Shown: in pieces, positions 36,967 to 46,594 of the stretch
How the letters are laid out: the number at the start of each line of letters is the position of its first letter
Numbering within the stretch: position 1 is the first letter of the stretch
Source: Parabacteroides goldsteinii
GTDB lineage: Bacteria > Bacteroidota > Bacteroidia > Bacteroidales > Tannerellaceae
Assembly: GCF_015550595.1 (NCBI RefSeq)
Contig: NZ_JADNBB010000004.1
Coordinates: 124,001-188,000, forward strand
Direction of reading: 5' to 3'
DNA length: 64,000 nucleotides
Translations under genes and position numbers: made by a program
Notes under the pieces: generated by a model
Database searches by the model: none
What the model saw: only the letters and a program-made list of their open reading frames with translations
What the model was told of the DNA's origin: nothing

Positions 36967-38025
36967 ATGGTGAAAGATTGGATCAAAAAGATACGTATTC
37001 GCTGGATTGTTCTGGCCGTATCCCTGATTTTGATATGGGTTATAATGGCTTTGCCTGCATGGGGAGAAGGTTATGCCCGTACGATTTATCCATTCTTTTC
37101 GGCTGTCTTGTCGCGTATATCTTCTGTATTTCCTTTTTCCATAGGCGATTGTTTTATTTACGGAAGTATTGCCGGGTTGGTTATCTATTGGGTATATGCT
37201 ATTGTGAAACGTCGCTCATGGAAAACGGTAATCGGGCGTACTGTCGAATATCTGTTATGGGTTTATATCTGGTTTTACATGGCTTGGGGGTTAAACTATT
37301 TCCGGGAGAACTTTTTTGACCGGACAGAGATCCCTTACCTTGCTTATTCCGAAGATGACTTCCGTTCTTTCCTGTCGGCTTATACCGACTCGTTGAATGT
37401 CTCTTTTACTCCTGTGGAAAAGATCAACCGGGCTGTTGTGGCAGAGGAAGTAGAAAGCGGCTATCGCGAAATAGCCGGACAATTCGGCCTGGTTTCTCCT
37501 GCCTCTTATCTTCATCCGAAGCCGATGCTGATTCCATCCCTGATGAGCGGTGTCGGGGTATTGGGATATATAGGCCCTTTCTTCATCGAATATAATCTGA
37601 ATCCGGACCTCCTTCCGGTGCAGTATCCTTTTACCTATGCGCATGAAATGGCGCATGTCTTGGGGATTTCGAGTGAAGCGGAAGCCAACTTGTACGGATT
37701 TCTGGTGTGTTCCCGTTCCGGCAACCCTGAAATACGCTTCTCCGCTTATTTTGCCCTCTTGCCTTATGTGCTGGGCAACGCTTATCAGCTATTGCCGGAA
37801 GAAGAATTCGAGCAATGGAAGGAGACGATATCCCCGGAAGTAAAAAAGGCTTACAACGATAAGGTAGCTTATTGGCAGGCACTGTATAATCCGACGATCG
37901 GTGAGATCCAGGATACCGTTTACAACTGGTTCCTGAAAGGAAATAATATCCCCTCAGGACGGAAGAATTATTCGGAAGTCGTGGCCCTCCTGATGGCAGT
38001 TAATGCATCACAGCCGGAAAAATAA
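36967..38025 (+). CDS. DUF3810 membrane protein with HExxH metalloprotease motif
   Basis: About 352 residues. Three N-terminal membrane segments (WIVLAVSLILIWVIMALPAW, FIYGSIAGLVIYWVYAIV, VEYLLWVYIWFYMAWGL) are followed by a large domain with TYAHEMAHVLGISSEAEAN, a zincin HExxH motif with a downstream Glu. This matches DUF3810, a Bacteroidetes family of presumed membrane-anchored zinc peptidases whose substrates are unknown. ATG 36967 is preferred; GTG 36958 in the same frame directly abuts the metH stop. It is very probably cotranscribed with metH. Confidence 0.8.
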   Translation: MVKDWIKKIRIRWIVLAVSLILIWVIMALPAWGEGYARTIYPFFSAVLSRISSVFPFSIGDCFIYGSIAGLVIYWVYAIVKRRSWKTVIGRTVEYLLWVYIWFYMAWGLNYFRENFFDRTEIPYLAYSEDDFRSFLSAYTDSLNVSFTPVEKINRAVVAEEVESGYREIAGQFGLVSPASYLHPKPMLIPSLMSGVGVLGYIGPFFIEYNLNPDLLPVQYPFTYAHEMAHVLGISSEAEANLYGFLVCSRSGNPEIRFSAYFALLPYVLGNAYQLLPEEEFEQWKETISPEVKKAYNDKVAYWQALYNPTIGEIQDTVYNWFLKGNNIPSGRKNYSEVVALLMAVNASQPEK

Positions 38026-38058
38026 TTGGCCGGTCAAACCTCGAATGAAATATTTTCC

Positions 38059-38066
38059 TACATTTG
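38059..38066 (+). promoter_or_regulatory. Promoter box before the TlpA-like gene
   Basis: TACATTTG fits TAnnTTTG, 50 bp before the start codon at 38117. No clear upstream element is seen. Confidence 0.45.
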
Positions 38067-38116
38067 TAACGGCTTCTTTTACAATAGATTTTATATAATA
38101 CTTTAAAACTAATAGA

Positions 38117-39559
38117 ATGAAAAATCAAGTACTAGCATATATGCTGGCCGGTATTGCCGTTTTAGGACTGGCTAGTTGTACTCCGCAATCGACGACAATT
38201 GAAGGAAAAGTCTCGAATATTTCCGGTAATACCATCATCTATTGGCCGACGGCGGATGGTGTATATAACTCTACCCGGCGGGATACACTGTTTGTACAGG
38301 CGGATAGTACGTATCATATAACGCTTCCTGGTAGCGGGAATGAAAAAATATCTTTTTATGTCTATGGACAGAGATATCTGGGGACGATATATGTAGGACC
38401 CGGAACGAATAAGCTCGATATCGATGCCTCCCTTGAACACTCCCTGAACATAGAGAATAAACTGGTGAAAGAGAATGAAATTGTGAAGGAGCTTTCCCAG
38501 GTGCAGGAGGATGTTTTCAATTTAAGAGCTCGTAAAGGCGACGTTTTCGACGTGGAAAAAGATACGGTGGCCTCTTCTGTTTATCAAAAGTTGACCGATT
38601 ATGGGGCGTCGATTGAACAGAAAATAGTCGGTGTAGACGAGCTCTTCAAGAAAAGAGCCGTTCAGGATATACGTATGCAGATGCTATTGGCTTTTATGAA
38701 CCAGTATTTCGGGATCAATTACCGGGGATCGGAAGAAGCGAAGAAGGAATGGGAGACTGTTTATCCGAAAATGCTGGCGTATACAGATATAAACCAGCCG
38801 GAGAATGTCTTTTCCGAAGCGTTCGCCGATGTCATAGGGAGTGCTGCCGGAATCGAACTATATATGAAGACCGGACAACAACCGACCAGCCGGAATGAAA
38901 GTAATCAGAAATTGTTCGATTGGTATAAGGTTAACCTGAAAGGACGTGTACAGGAAGTTGCGATGAGTAATATTATCTTGGAAGATGCCTCGAACGAAAC
39001 CTTTTCTACCGATATCCCTTCCTTGTATGGACAGTTTAAAGAATTGTATCCGTCCAGTAAGCTGATCCCTGCCCTGGATGAGGCTGTACAGAAAAATATA
39101 TCGTTCAACAAGCTTGATCTCCCGGAAGGTATCCATATTTTGAATACGGACAGTGTACGTTCCTTTAAAGAAATAACCGACCGGTATTTGGGTAAAGTTA
39201 TTTTTATAGATATCTGGGCTACCTGGTGTGGTCCTTGCCGTGCTTCGTTTGCCCATGTGAAACCTTTACAGCAGTATGCAAAAGAAAATGATATCGTATT
39301 GTTGTATGTTTCTATCGACCGTCCGATGAATGCGGATCTATGGAAAAAGATGGCCGGCTATTACGACCTTAAAGGCGATCATGTTATTATTAATGAGTAT
39401 TTTAAGATGGATGTCTATAATACCTATGGCAATAACGGAATGTTAAGTATCCCTCATTGTGCCATTATCAACAAAAAAGGAGAACTGCAATTTAAAGGAG
39501 CCGCAAGCCCTGAAAATATGGATAAGCTGGCTGAACAGTTGCAGGAAGCGGCCCAATAA
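38117..39559 (+). CDS. TlpA-like thioredoxin-fold lipoprotein
   Basis: 480-residue lipoprotein (LGLASC, Cys21). The N-terminal ~120 residues form a beta domain of the DUF4369-like kind seen before Bacteroidales thioredoxins (STTIEGKVSNISGN). A helical middle follows. The last ~140 residues are a thioredoxin domain with the active site WATWCGPCRASF (Cys375/Cys378 region) and the cis-Pro in LSIPHCAII. It should act in the periplasm as a disulfide reductase. It ends 33 bp before the convergent sigma factor gene. Confidence 0.88.
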   Translation: MKNQVLAYMLAGIAVLGLASCTPQSTTIEGKVSNISGNTIIYWPTADGVYNSTRRDTLFVQADSTYHITLPGSGNEKISFYVYGQRYLGTIYVGPGTNKLDIDASLEHSLNIENKLVKENEIVKELSQVQEDVFNLRARKGDVFDVEKDTVASSVYQKLTDYGASIEQKIVGVDELFKKRAVQDIRMQMLLAFMNQYFGINYRGSEEAKKEWETVYPKMLAYTDINQPENVFSEAFADVIGSAAGIELYMKTGQQPTSRNESNQKLFDWYKVNLKGRVQEVAMSNIILEDASNETFSTDIPSLYGQFKELYPSSKLIPALDEAVQKNISFNKLDLPEGIHILNTDSVRSFKEITDRYLGKVIFIDIWATWCGPCRASFAHVKPLQQYAKENDIVLLYVSIDRPMNADLWKKMAGYYDLKGDHVIINEYFKMDVYNTYGNNGMLSIPHCAIINKKGELQFKGAASPENMDKLAEQLQEAAQ

Positions 39560-39592
39560 GTTTTAAAAAGCATATAGAATTTCAATAAGCCT

Positions 39593-40183
39593 TTACGAGA
39601 GCAGGTTTTTGGGAAACAACAATAAGATTAACGGCAGGTAATCTTTTAAAGTAACCCGTAGCTGTTTCAAGGCTTGTTGGATTCTGTAATTCACTGTTTG
39701 GGGCGATACTTGTAAGATATCGGCAATCTCCTTGTAACTTTTATTTTCGAAGCGATGCATGACAAAAGCCTCCCGGTAGCTGGCGGGTAAGGCTTGTATG
39801 GCCTGGCTGATATGTTTCTTCAAATCTTCCGTCTGTGAGAAATCGCTGTCTTGCAGCATTTCCAGCATATACTCATAATAGCGCGTTTCCGCCCGCAGTT
39901 GCGACTGTTGGCGAGTGAGCTGGTTGATGCTTCTGTGGTAGACCGCTTTGTACAGATATTGGCTGAAAGAGGTATTAAACGTTTGTATCTCCCTGTTTTC
40001 CCATAACCATAACATAACATCCTGCACGATCTCTTCGGCATCTTCCAGACTGACGAACCGGCTGGCATACGAACATAACATAGGATAGTATCTTCTGAAC
40101 AAGGTACCGTAAGCCTTCTTATCTCCGCGTTGCATGGCTGATAGTAAAAGTGTATCCTCAGTAGGTTGTAACGTATTTTGCAT
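39593..40183 (-). CDS. ECF sigma factor of PUL 2
   Basis: 196-residue sigma-70 family protein. Region 2: LFRRYYPMLCSYASRF and DAEEIVQDVMLWLWENR. Region 4: LPASYREAFVMHRFENKSYKEIADIL with VSPQTVNYRIQQALKQLR as the -35 recognition helix. Start at 40183 is supported by AAGGAG 8 nt upstream and a TAACTTTG promoter box at 40211-40204. It is transcribed away from its presumed anti-sigma factor FecR, an unusual layout, since the two are normally cotranscribed. It should direct transcription of the susC at 41486. Confidence 0.93.
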   Translation of the reverse strand: MQNTLQPTEDTLLLSAMQRGDKKAYGTLFRRYYPMLCSYASRFVSLEDAEEIVQDVMLWLWENREIQTFNTSFSQYLYKAVYHRSINQLTRQQSQLRAETRYYEYMLEMLQDSDFSQTEDLKKHISQAIQALPASYREAFVMHRFENKSYKEIADILQVSPQTVNYRIQQALKQLRVTLKDYLPLILLLFPKNLLS

Positions 40184-40203
40184 TCTATGGTTCTCCTTGG
40201 TGG

Positions 40204-40211
40204 CAAAGTTA
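40204..40211 (-). promoter_or_regulatory. Promoter box of the PUL 2 sigma factor
   Basis: TAACTTTG on the minus strand fits TAnnTTTG, 20 bp before the start codon, with the AAGGAG ribosome-binding site between them. No upstream TTG at standard spacing. Confidence 0.5.
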
Positions 40212-40295
40212 GTTTTTTTGTTGAATAAAAAAAATTATAGAAAAAAGTGACTCCTCGTTTAGTAATCTGTCGGAGTTCCCTTGTCTAATATATAA

Positions 40296-41330
40296 ATGAG
40301 CATAAAAAAGCGGATGGAAACATTTAATATAGATAAGATAGAAGAAATTCTTCCCCGGTATTGCAGCGGTGAAGCAACGGTGGAGGAATGCCTTTTGGTG
40401 GAGGTGTGGATGCAGCAATCGGAAGAAAATTATCGGATTGTCAAACAAATATACGCGATAGACCAAGTGATGGGTACGACCCGGATGGAATCGGTGGTGA
40501 ATACGGAAAAGGCTTTAGCCTCCGTGAGTCGTAAGATGAGTAAGGAACGCGTACGAGTGAGCTGGTTCACCTGGGTACAACGGGTGGCAGCTATTCTTTT
40601 CGTTCCTCTTCTTATCACTTGGGGGATCGAGCATTTTACCCCCCGTACTGAAATAGCCCGTATGATCGAGGTGAAAACAAATCCGGGAATGACCACGACA
40701 GTCGATCTTCCCGACGGATCGAAAGTCTACCTTAATTCGGAATCCTCTTTGACCTATCCTTCATTTTTTAGTCAGGGCAAGAGAGATGTACAGTTGAAAG
40801 GGGAAGCATTTTTCGAAATTCAGAAAGATCCTGAACACCGTTTCATTGTTTCAACCCCCGCCCATACGCAGATTGAGGTATTGGGAACATCCTTTAATGT
40901 AGAAGCTTTCGAGAAGGATTCATTTATATCCACCACCCTGGTAGAAGGAAAAGTTCGCTTTGCTTATCTGAAAGATCAGCAGCCCACAGCGGTAGTAATG
41001 AAACCCGGGCAGAAACTGATGTATAACACGACTTCTTCGCAGGTAAGACTGCTCCAAACAAGCTGTGAAACAGAAACCGCCTGGAAAGACGGAAAGATCG
41101 TGTTCCAGGCAACCCCTCTGCCCGAAGCCTTGCGGATGTTGGAAAAGCGGTTTAATGTAACCTTCGTTTTATCCAACGAGCGTCTTCGCACGGAAGCGTT
41201 CAACGGCTCGTTTACCAATCAACGGTTAGAACGAATATTGGAAATATTTAAAATATCATCGAATATAAAATGGCGTTATCTGGATACCCGGAATACGACT
41301 AATGAGAGAACGAGAATAGAAATTTATTAA
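40296..41330 (+). CDS. FecR-family anti-sigma factor (PUL 2)
   Basis: 344 residues. The cytoplasmic N-terminal part (about 1-95) should hold the sigma factor. One membrane helix follows (WVQRVAAILFVPLLITWGI). The periplasmic FecR domain has the classic VDLPDGSKVYLNSESSLTYPS and LKGEAFFEIQKDPEHRFIV blocks, and a C-terminal DUF4974-like/STN-related domain ends TFVLSNERLR and ILEIFKISSNIKW. It receives the signal from the STN domain of the downstream SusC. An alternative start is ATG 40317, where the alignment with family members would begin at METFNIDK. Confidence 0.92.
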   Translation: MSIKKRMETFNIDKIEEILPRYCSGEATVEECLLVEVWMQQSEENYRIVKQIYAIDQVMGTTRMESVVNTEKALASVSRKMSKERVRVSWFTWVQRVAAILFVPLLITWGIEHFTPRTEIARMIEVKTNPGMTTTVDLPDGSKVYLNSESSLTYPSFFSQGKRDVQLKGEAFFEIQKDPEHRFIVSTPAHTQIEVLGTSFNVEAFEKDSFISTTLVEGKVRFAYLKDQQPTAVVMKPGQKLMYNTTSSQVRLLQTSCETETAWKDGKIVFQATPLPEALRMLEKRFNVTFVLSNERLRTEAFNGSFTNQRLERILEIFKISSNIKWRYLDTRNTTNERTRIEIY

Positions 41331-41374
41331 CCTAATTGAAAAAATCATGAAAAGCAGATCACCTTAAAGAAAAA

Positions 41375-41445
41375 CATCCGGAGAAATATTGGAGTATTTC
41401 ACCGGATGGAAAGAATTCATTTAAAACGCTTGTTTGGAGACAAGC
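41375..41445 (+). promoter_or_regulatory. Two leader hairpins with the same TTGGAG loop
   Basis: Between fecR and susC. Hairpin 1 (41375-41408): CATCCGG/CCGGATG and GAAATA/TATTTC stems separated by one A-A mismatch, loop TTGGAG (41389-41394). Hairpin 2 (41428-41445): GCTTGT/ACAAGC stem, loop TTGGAG (41434-41439). Neither is followed by a T run, so they are not ordinary terminators. Possible roles are mRNA processing, stabilisation or recognition by a loop-binding factor. Confidence 0.6.
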
Positions 41446-41485
41446 ATAGTAAACCATTTTTTATTAATTAGATCAGTACAAAGTT

Positions 41486-44400
41486 ATGCAAAAACATTTT
41501 AATACCCAACAGTTTTGGGTAGCAGAGTTTCTGCGGTTTATCTTAAATAAAATACCAAGAGTTATGAAGTTATCAGTCTTCTTACTAATATGTTCTATTG
41601 GTTTGGCGCAAGCAACAGGTAGCTATGCTCAGAAAGCTACTGTAAGTCTGGAGATGCGGAACCAAACGGTAAAGGAGGTATTGGATGAGATCGAGGAACA
41701 GTCTGATTTCTCTTTCTTCTTCAATATCAAACATGTCGACCTGGATCGGAGGGTCTCTGTCGTGGCTAAGAAAAGCGATATATTTAAAGTATTGGAAACT
41801 GTGTTTGCCGGTACGAATGTTCGTTATTCGGTGGTGGATAGAAAGATTATTCTGTCGACAGAGAAGCCGGATGTTCAACAGGCTAAAGAAGAGAGAAAAA
41901 TTAAGGGTGTTGTCAAAGATCAAAATGGAGAGCCGGTTATCGGAGCAAATGTGTCTGTGAAAGGTACAACTTTAGGAACAATCACCGGTCTCGATGGTGA
42001 TTTTGTGCTGGAAGTTCCGGAAAATGCTCTAATCCAGGTTTCTTATATCGGTTATGTCTCTCAGGAGCTTCGTTTGGGAGGCCGGAACCACTTGGATGTT
42101 GTGTTGAAGGAAGACTCTCAAGCGTTGGAAGAAGTCGTTGTCGTGGGATATGGCGTACAGAAAAAAGTAAATCTGACAGGTTCGGTATCTTCTATTAAAA
42201 GTGAGGAATTAGAACGTCAACCGATCGTTACGATGAAAGATGCTTTGTCTGGTTTGGCTCCGGGTTTGACTGTCGTGAAGTCGTCGGGACAACCGGGGTC
42301 AAGTAATCCTACTATCACGGTACGTGGAGTGGGTACATGGAAAAATTCAGGTCCTCTGGTATTGGTAGACGGTATGTCGATGAGTATTGCGGATGTTTTA
42401 CCTAATGATATTGAGAGCATATCGGTATTAAAAGATGCAGCTTCGGCTGCCATTTACGGTTCACGTGCTGCCAATGGAGTCATATTGATTACTACTAAAA
42501 AAGGTAAGGTCGGTAAGATACAAGTAAATTATAATGGCAATGTCGGTTGGCAACAGGCTACGCGCCAACCTAAATCAGCTACAGGCTGGCAATATGCAGA
42601 GTTGTATAATCGTGCTATGTTAGCCGATGGAAAGGCATTACCTGACGGAACTACTTTAACATTCCCACAGGATATGATTGATCGTATGAAAGACGGTACG
42701 GGGAATATTGACCATAATGAAGCTAACACTGACTGGTATGATGAATTGTTGCAAACAGCTTTACAACATACTCATGATCTGTCTGTTTCGGGAGGAAACG
42801 ACCGTTTACAATATGTTGGTACAGTTGGTTATGCAAAACAGGATGGTATTATCAAATCTTCTTATGAACGGTATAATACGCGCTTGAATACGACGGCTAA
42901 TTTAGCTGATTGGCTGACTCTTCAGTCTAATATTGCTTATATTAATGATGTCAGCAAAGAAAGCCCTGGTCTTGGTTATGCTTATTATTATGCACCTCGT
43001 GCTTATCCGAATATGCCGGTTCAATATTCAGACGGAACCTGGTCGTTTCATTCTACACCTAAAAATCCGGTACGAATGACGACTGACGATTATGGTTATC
43101 AACGATATGAAACGGATAAATTATCATTGTTATTTTCTCCGGAAATCAAATTGTTCGATAATTCATTCTTCTTGAAAGGCGTATTGGGATATGAAAGTAA
43201 AACATCTTATGTTGATAAGTTTGAAAAGAAAGTTATTTATGATGCTTTTGAGCCGGCCGGACAAGGAGAGAATATTTTTGTGGCACGTAATACCAAAACT
43301 GATACCTGGTATCGGAACAGGAATCTGACATTGAGTGCAACGGCTAATTATGTAAAAAGTTTTGGAGATCATGATATTAATTTGTTATTGGGAGCATCAC
43401 GCGAACAGTTCAGGTATAATACAACTGTGGCTTCACGAAAAGATTTCCCAACCGATGATTTCGAAGTGATCGATCCGGGTGATGCTTCTACGGCTACAGC
43501 GAGCGGGAATAAAACGTATGATGCGTTAGTCTCTGTATTCGGTAGGGTAAACTATTCTTACAAAGACCGCTATCTGTTTGAAGCCAATATCCGTCGTGAC
43601 GGTTCTTCTAAGTTTGCACGCGGCCACCGTTGGGGTACGTTCCCTTCTTTTTCTGCAGCCTGGAGAATCTCGGAGGAATCATTTTTCAATCCGCTTAAAA
43701 ATGCTGTGCAGAACCTTAAGTTACGTGCATCGTGGGGTAAGTTGGGTAACCAGAGTATTGACAGGTATCTGAGTATGTCTACTTACAATGTGGTTCCGGG
43801 AAGTACCCGTTTTTATATGTTTGACGGAACGGTTCAAACATTGATGTCTGAAAGTGTCATGGGGAATAATATTATCACATGGGAGACCAGTACAAACCTT
43901 AATTTCGGTCTCGATGTCAATGTGCTTGATAACCGGTTAGGCTTTACTTTCGATTGGTATAACCGGGATACGGATGATATTTTGTTGAGTCTCGAAGCGC
44001 CCAGCCTGTTGGGAATTACGCCGCCAATTTCGAATGCAGGAAAAGTAAGAAATAGGGGATGGGAGTTAACTATCAACTGGCAGGATCAAATAAACGAAGA
44101 CTTCAGTTATAATGTCAATTTCATGTTGTCTGATGTCAGGAATAAAATTCTGGATATGAATGGTTACAAGTCGCCGACATCCAGCCTGACCACCCGTATT
44201 GAAGGTGAACCGATCGATGCTCTGTTCGGTTGGAAAACACTGGGACTTGCCGATACACAGGAAAAGTATGAGCAATATAAAGAGGTTATGTCGACATATA
44301 ATTCTGATTTCTCGATGGGAGATATCATTATTGAGGATTTGGATAAAGACGGAAAAATAACGGAAGCCGACAAGACGATTATCGGTAACCAGATACCTCG

Positions 44401-44860
44401 TTATACTTTCAGTTTAAACCTGGGATTCAATTATAAGGCTTTTGACTTCTCTGCCATGTTTCAAGGAGTAGGCAAAGTCGATGGTTTCCTGGGACGCGAC
44501 ATCATCGAGCCATTAGGTTCTCAGACGGCTATGGAAGAACATTATTATGATTCTTTCGATCCGTCTAATCCCACTACCGGTAAATATTATCCACGTATGA
44601 CAATGGCTAACCGCCTCAATTATGCTAATATGTCGCATTGGGTACAAGATGCTTCTTATCTGCGTTTGAAAAACTTGCAGGTAGGTTATACATTTAAGTT
44701 CGGCGAGAAGATTCCGGTGGAGAGAGTTAGAGTATATTTCTCGGGATCTAATTTGTTTACGTTGACGAAATATAGAGTCTTTGATCCAGAGAACGGATTG
44801 AATACTACTTCTTTCCCGAATGTGAGAGTATATAGTGTCGGTGCTAGTGTTACATTTTAA
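41486..44860 (+). CDS. susC: SusC-like transporter with STN domain (PUL 2)
   Basis: 1124-residue TonB-dependent outer-membrane protein. Long leader, then the STN signalling domain (VSLEMRNQTVKEVLDEIEEQ to NVRYSVVDRKIIL, about residues 52-130), carboxypeptidase-like domain (KIKGVVKDQNGEPVIGANVS), the SusC signature EEVVVVGYG, plug (LVLVDGMSMSIADV, SVLKDAASAAIYGSRAANGV) and barrel ending VGASVTF. The STN domain fits signalling to FecR. The start context TACAAAGTTATG is shared exactly with the PUL 3 susC. susD follows after 14 bp. Confidence 0.95.
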   Translation: MQKHFNTQQFWVAEFLRFILNKIPRVMKLSVFLLICSIGLAQATGSYAQKATVSLEMRNQTVKEVLDEIEEQSDFSFFFNIKHVDLDRRVSVVAKKSDIFKVLETVFAGTNVRYSVVDRKIILSTEKPDVQQAKEERKIKGVVKDQNGEPVIGANVSVKGTTLGTITGLDGDFVLEVPENALIQVSYIGYVSQELRLGGRNHLDVVLKEDSQALEEVVVVGYGVQKKVNLTGSVSSIKSEELERQPIVTMKDALSGLAPGLTVVKSSGQPGSSNPTITVRGVGTWKNSGPLVLVDGMSMSIADVLPNDIESISVLKDAASAAIYGSRAANGVILITTKKGKVGKIQVNYNGNVGWQQATRQPKSATGWQYAELYNRAMLADGKALPDGTTLTFPQDMIDRMKDGTGNIDHNEANTDWYDELLQTALQHTHDLSVSGGNDRLQYVGTVGYAKQDGIIKSSYERYNTRLNTTANLADWLTLQSNIAYINDVSKESPGLGYAYYYAPRAYPNMPVQYSDGTWSFHSTPKNPVRMTTDDYGYQRYETDKLSLLFSPEIKLFDNSFFLKGVLGYESKTSYVDKFEKKVIYDAFEPAGQGENIFVARNTKTDTWYRNRNLTLSATANYVKSFGDHDINLLLGASREQFRYNTTVASRKDFPTDDFEVIDPGDASTATASGNKTYDALVSVFGRVNYSYKDRYLFEANIRRDGSSKFARGHRWGTFPSFSAAWRISEESFFNPLKNAVQNLKLRASWGKLGNQSIDRYLSMSTYNVVPGSTRFYMFDGTVQTLMSESVMGNNIITWETSTNLNFGLDVNVLDNRLGFTFDWYNRDTDDILLSLEAPSLLGITPPISNAGKVRNRGWELTINWQDQINEDFSYNVNFMLSDVRNKILDMNGYKSPTSSLTTRIEGEPIDALFGWKTLGLADTQEKYEQYKEVMSTYNSDFSMGDIIIEDLDKDGKITEADKTIIGNQIPRYTFSLNLGFNYKAFDFSAMFQGVGKVDGFLGRDIIEPLGSQTAMEEHYYDSFDPSNPTTGKYYPRMTMANRLNYANMSHWVQDASYLRLKNLQVGYTFKFGEKIPVERVRVYFSGSNLFTLTKYRVFDPENGLNTTSFPNVRVYSVGASVTF

Positions 44861-44874
44861 AAACAGCAATTATC

Positions 44875-46566
44875 ATGAAAAATAAATTTTTATCAATAGC
44901 CATTTTATTAGGATGCACGTTATGTTCTTGCGACGATATGTTGGATGCATTACCAGAAGATAAATTACCGCAGGAAACTTTTTGGCAAACGCCTGGTAAT
45001 CTCCGTGCATTTGTGGCAGACGTATATTCCCGTTCTTTTCCACTGGAATACGAAATGCACCCCTGTTTTGATGAAGCGATGTCCGATAATACTTATATGG
45101 TATGGGAAGGATGGTATACTGATCTCAAACTGATAGGTAACGGATCATATCTTACAACGACCTCTGTTATAAATAATAATTGGGCATATGCCTATACAAA
45201 TATTCGTATGGCTTGGCAGTTCCTGGAAAATGTAGAGAAGTGTACAGAGTTGGATGCCACTGAAAGAGAGGCTCTCACCGGACAAATCCGCTTTTTCCTG
45301 GCTTATAGCTATATCCGTTTAGTAGCCCTATACGGGGATGTACCATTAGTAGAGAAAGTCTTGAATGAAGAAGAGGCTAAGAATCAGGTCAGAACACCTA
45401 AGGCCGAAGTGTTGGCCTTTGCTCACAATCAGCTCGATCAGGCCATAAAGGAACTGGATGGTAAAACGTTTGAAAAAGGACGTGTTACGGCAGGTGCATG
45501 TAAGGCTTTGAAAGCACGTGCTTATTTATGGGATAATGATTTCAGTAACTTGTTGACGGTTACATCGGAATTGATAGGTAAATATTCACTCAACACTGCT
45601 GGCGAGACACCTTATGCCGACCTGTTCAATGGAAATGCCGAAGATTCGAATGAGATAATCCTGGCACGTGAACATGCTCATACAACTGGAAGTATCTCGA
45701 CAGGTAATAGCTTGAATCAAGCATTCTTTTTAAAAGAAATGTCAGGAGGAGATGCATTTCGTGCGCTTACACCCACTGGAAGTCTGGTCGATGCTTATCC
45801 TATGGCCGATGGGCGGTTGATACATGAAAATGGTTCCACTTATAATCCAAAAGACCCTTATAAAGACAGAGATCCTCGTTTGGCACAATCTATTATCTAT
45901 CCGACTTCTACTATCCGTGAATCAAAAACGATGACATGGGTGCTCTATGATCCGGAATCTGAAGAAAGTATTCCGGGACAACGTTACGACGCAAAAGAGC
46001 CTTCGCCAACCGGATATGTGTGGAAGAAATATTGCGATTGGAGTGATCATGCCATGGTACAAATATTGGATGGTGGTGTAGATGTTATTTACTTCCGCTA
46101 TGCTGATGTTCTGTTGATGCATGCCGAAGCATTACTCGAAACGAAAGGTGTTGCTGCTTCATCTGAGATTTTTGCCCTTATCAATCAATTACGCGATCGT
46201 TGTGGCGGAGGACGTGTGTTGGAAGCCAATTATACATCGGAAGATGCGCTGCGGACATTGGTGCGTAACGAACGTCGCGTTGAATTGGCCAATGAAGGTT
46301 TACGTTTCTTCGATATACGGCGCTGGAAGGTGGCTGAAAAAACAACGGCTGTCTCTGGTGAAGGAATGAATGGTGAACTTTACGGTGCATTCATGCGTCT
46401 GGACGGTGTAGGTGCTACTGATAGAACAGTAACCGTCGATGGTGCGCCGCGTCGTTATGTGGAAAAGCGTAACTTTGATCCTGCTAAGCATTACCTCTTC
46501 CCGGTACCGTCTAAAGATATTGATCTATCTAATGGAACGTTAACTCAAAATCCGGGATGGAACTAA
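44875..46566 (+). CDS. susD: SusD-like glycan-binding lipoprotein (PUL 2)
   Basis: 563-residue surface lipoprotein (leader ending TLCSC, Cys19) with an acidic DDMLDALPEDK start to the mature protein. SusD helices: IRFFLAYSYIRLVALYGDVPLVE near residue 140. C-terminal signature: VIYFRYADVLLMHAEALLETKG and RTLVRNERRVELANEGLRFFDIRRWK. Final SusD motif LFPVPSKDIDLSNGTLTQNPGWN is complete. Partner of the preceding SusC. Confidence 0.95.
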   Translation: MKNKFLSIAILLGCTLCSCDDMLDALPEDKLPQETFWQTPGNLRAFVADVYSRSFPLEYEMHPCFDEAMSDNTYMVWEGWYTDLKLIGNGSYLTTTSVINNNWAYAYTNIRMAWQFLENVEKCTELDATEREALTGQIRFFLAYSYIRLVALYGDVPLVEKVLNEEEAKNQVRTPKAEVLAFAHNQLDQAIKELDGKTFEKGRVTAGACKALKARAYLWDNDFSNLLTVTSELIGKYSLNTAGETPYADLFNGNAEDSNEIILAREHAHTTGSISTGNSLNQAFFLKEMSGGDAFRALTPTGSLVDAYPMADGRLIHENGSTYNPKDPYKDRDPRLAQSIIYPTSTIRESKTMTWVLYDPESEESIPGQRYDAKEPSPTGYVWKKYCDWSDHAMVQILDGGVDVIYFRYADVLLMHAEALLETKGVAASSEIFALINQLRDRCGGGRVLEANYTSEDALRTLVRNERRVELANEGLRFFDIRRWKVAEKTTAVSGEGMNGELYGAFMRLDGVGATDRTVTVDGAPRRYVEKRNFDPAKHYLFPVPSKDIDLSNGTLTQNPGWN

Positions 46567-46594
46567 TTATAAACTTATAAGTTTCAATTTTTAT

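Noticed and set aside
41375-41445. CsrA/RsmA-type binding sites in the TTGGAG loops
   Set aside because: GGA in loops recalls CsrA sites, but I know of no typical CsrA in Bacteroidales, so the factor is left unnamed.
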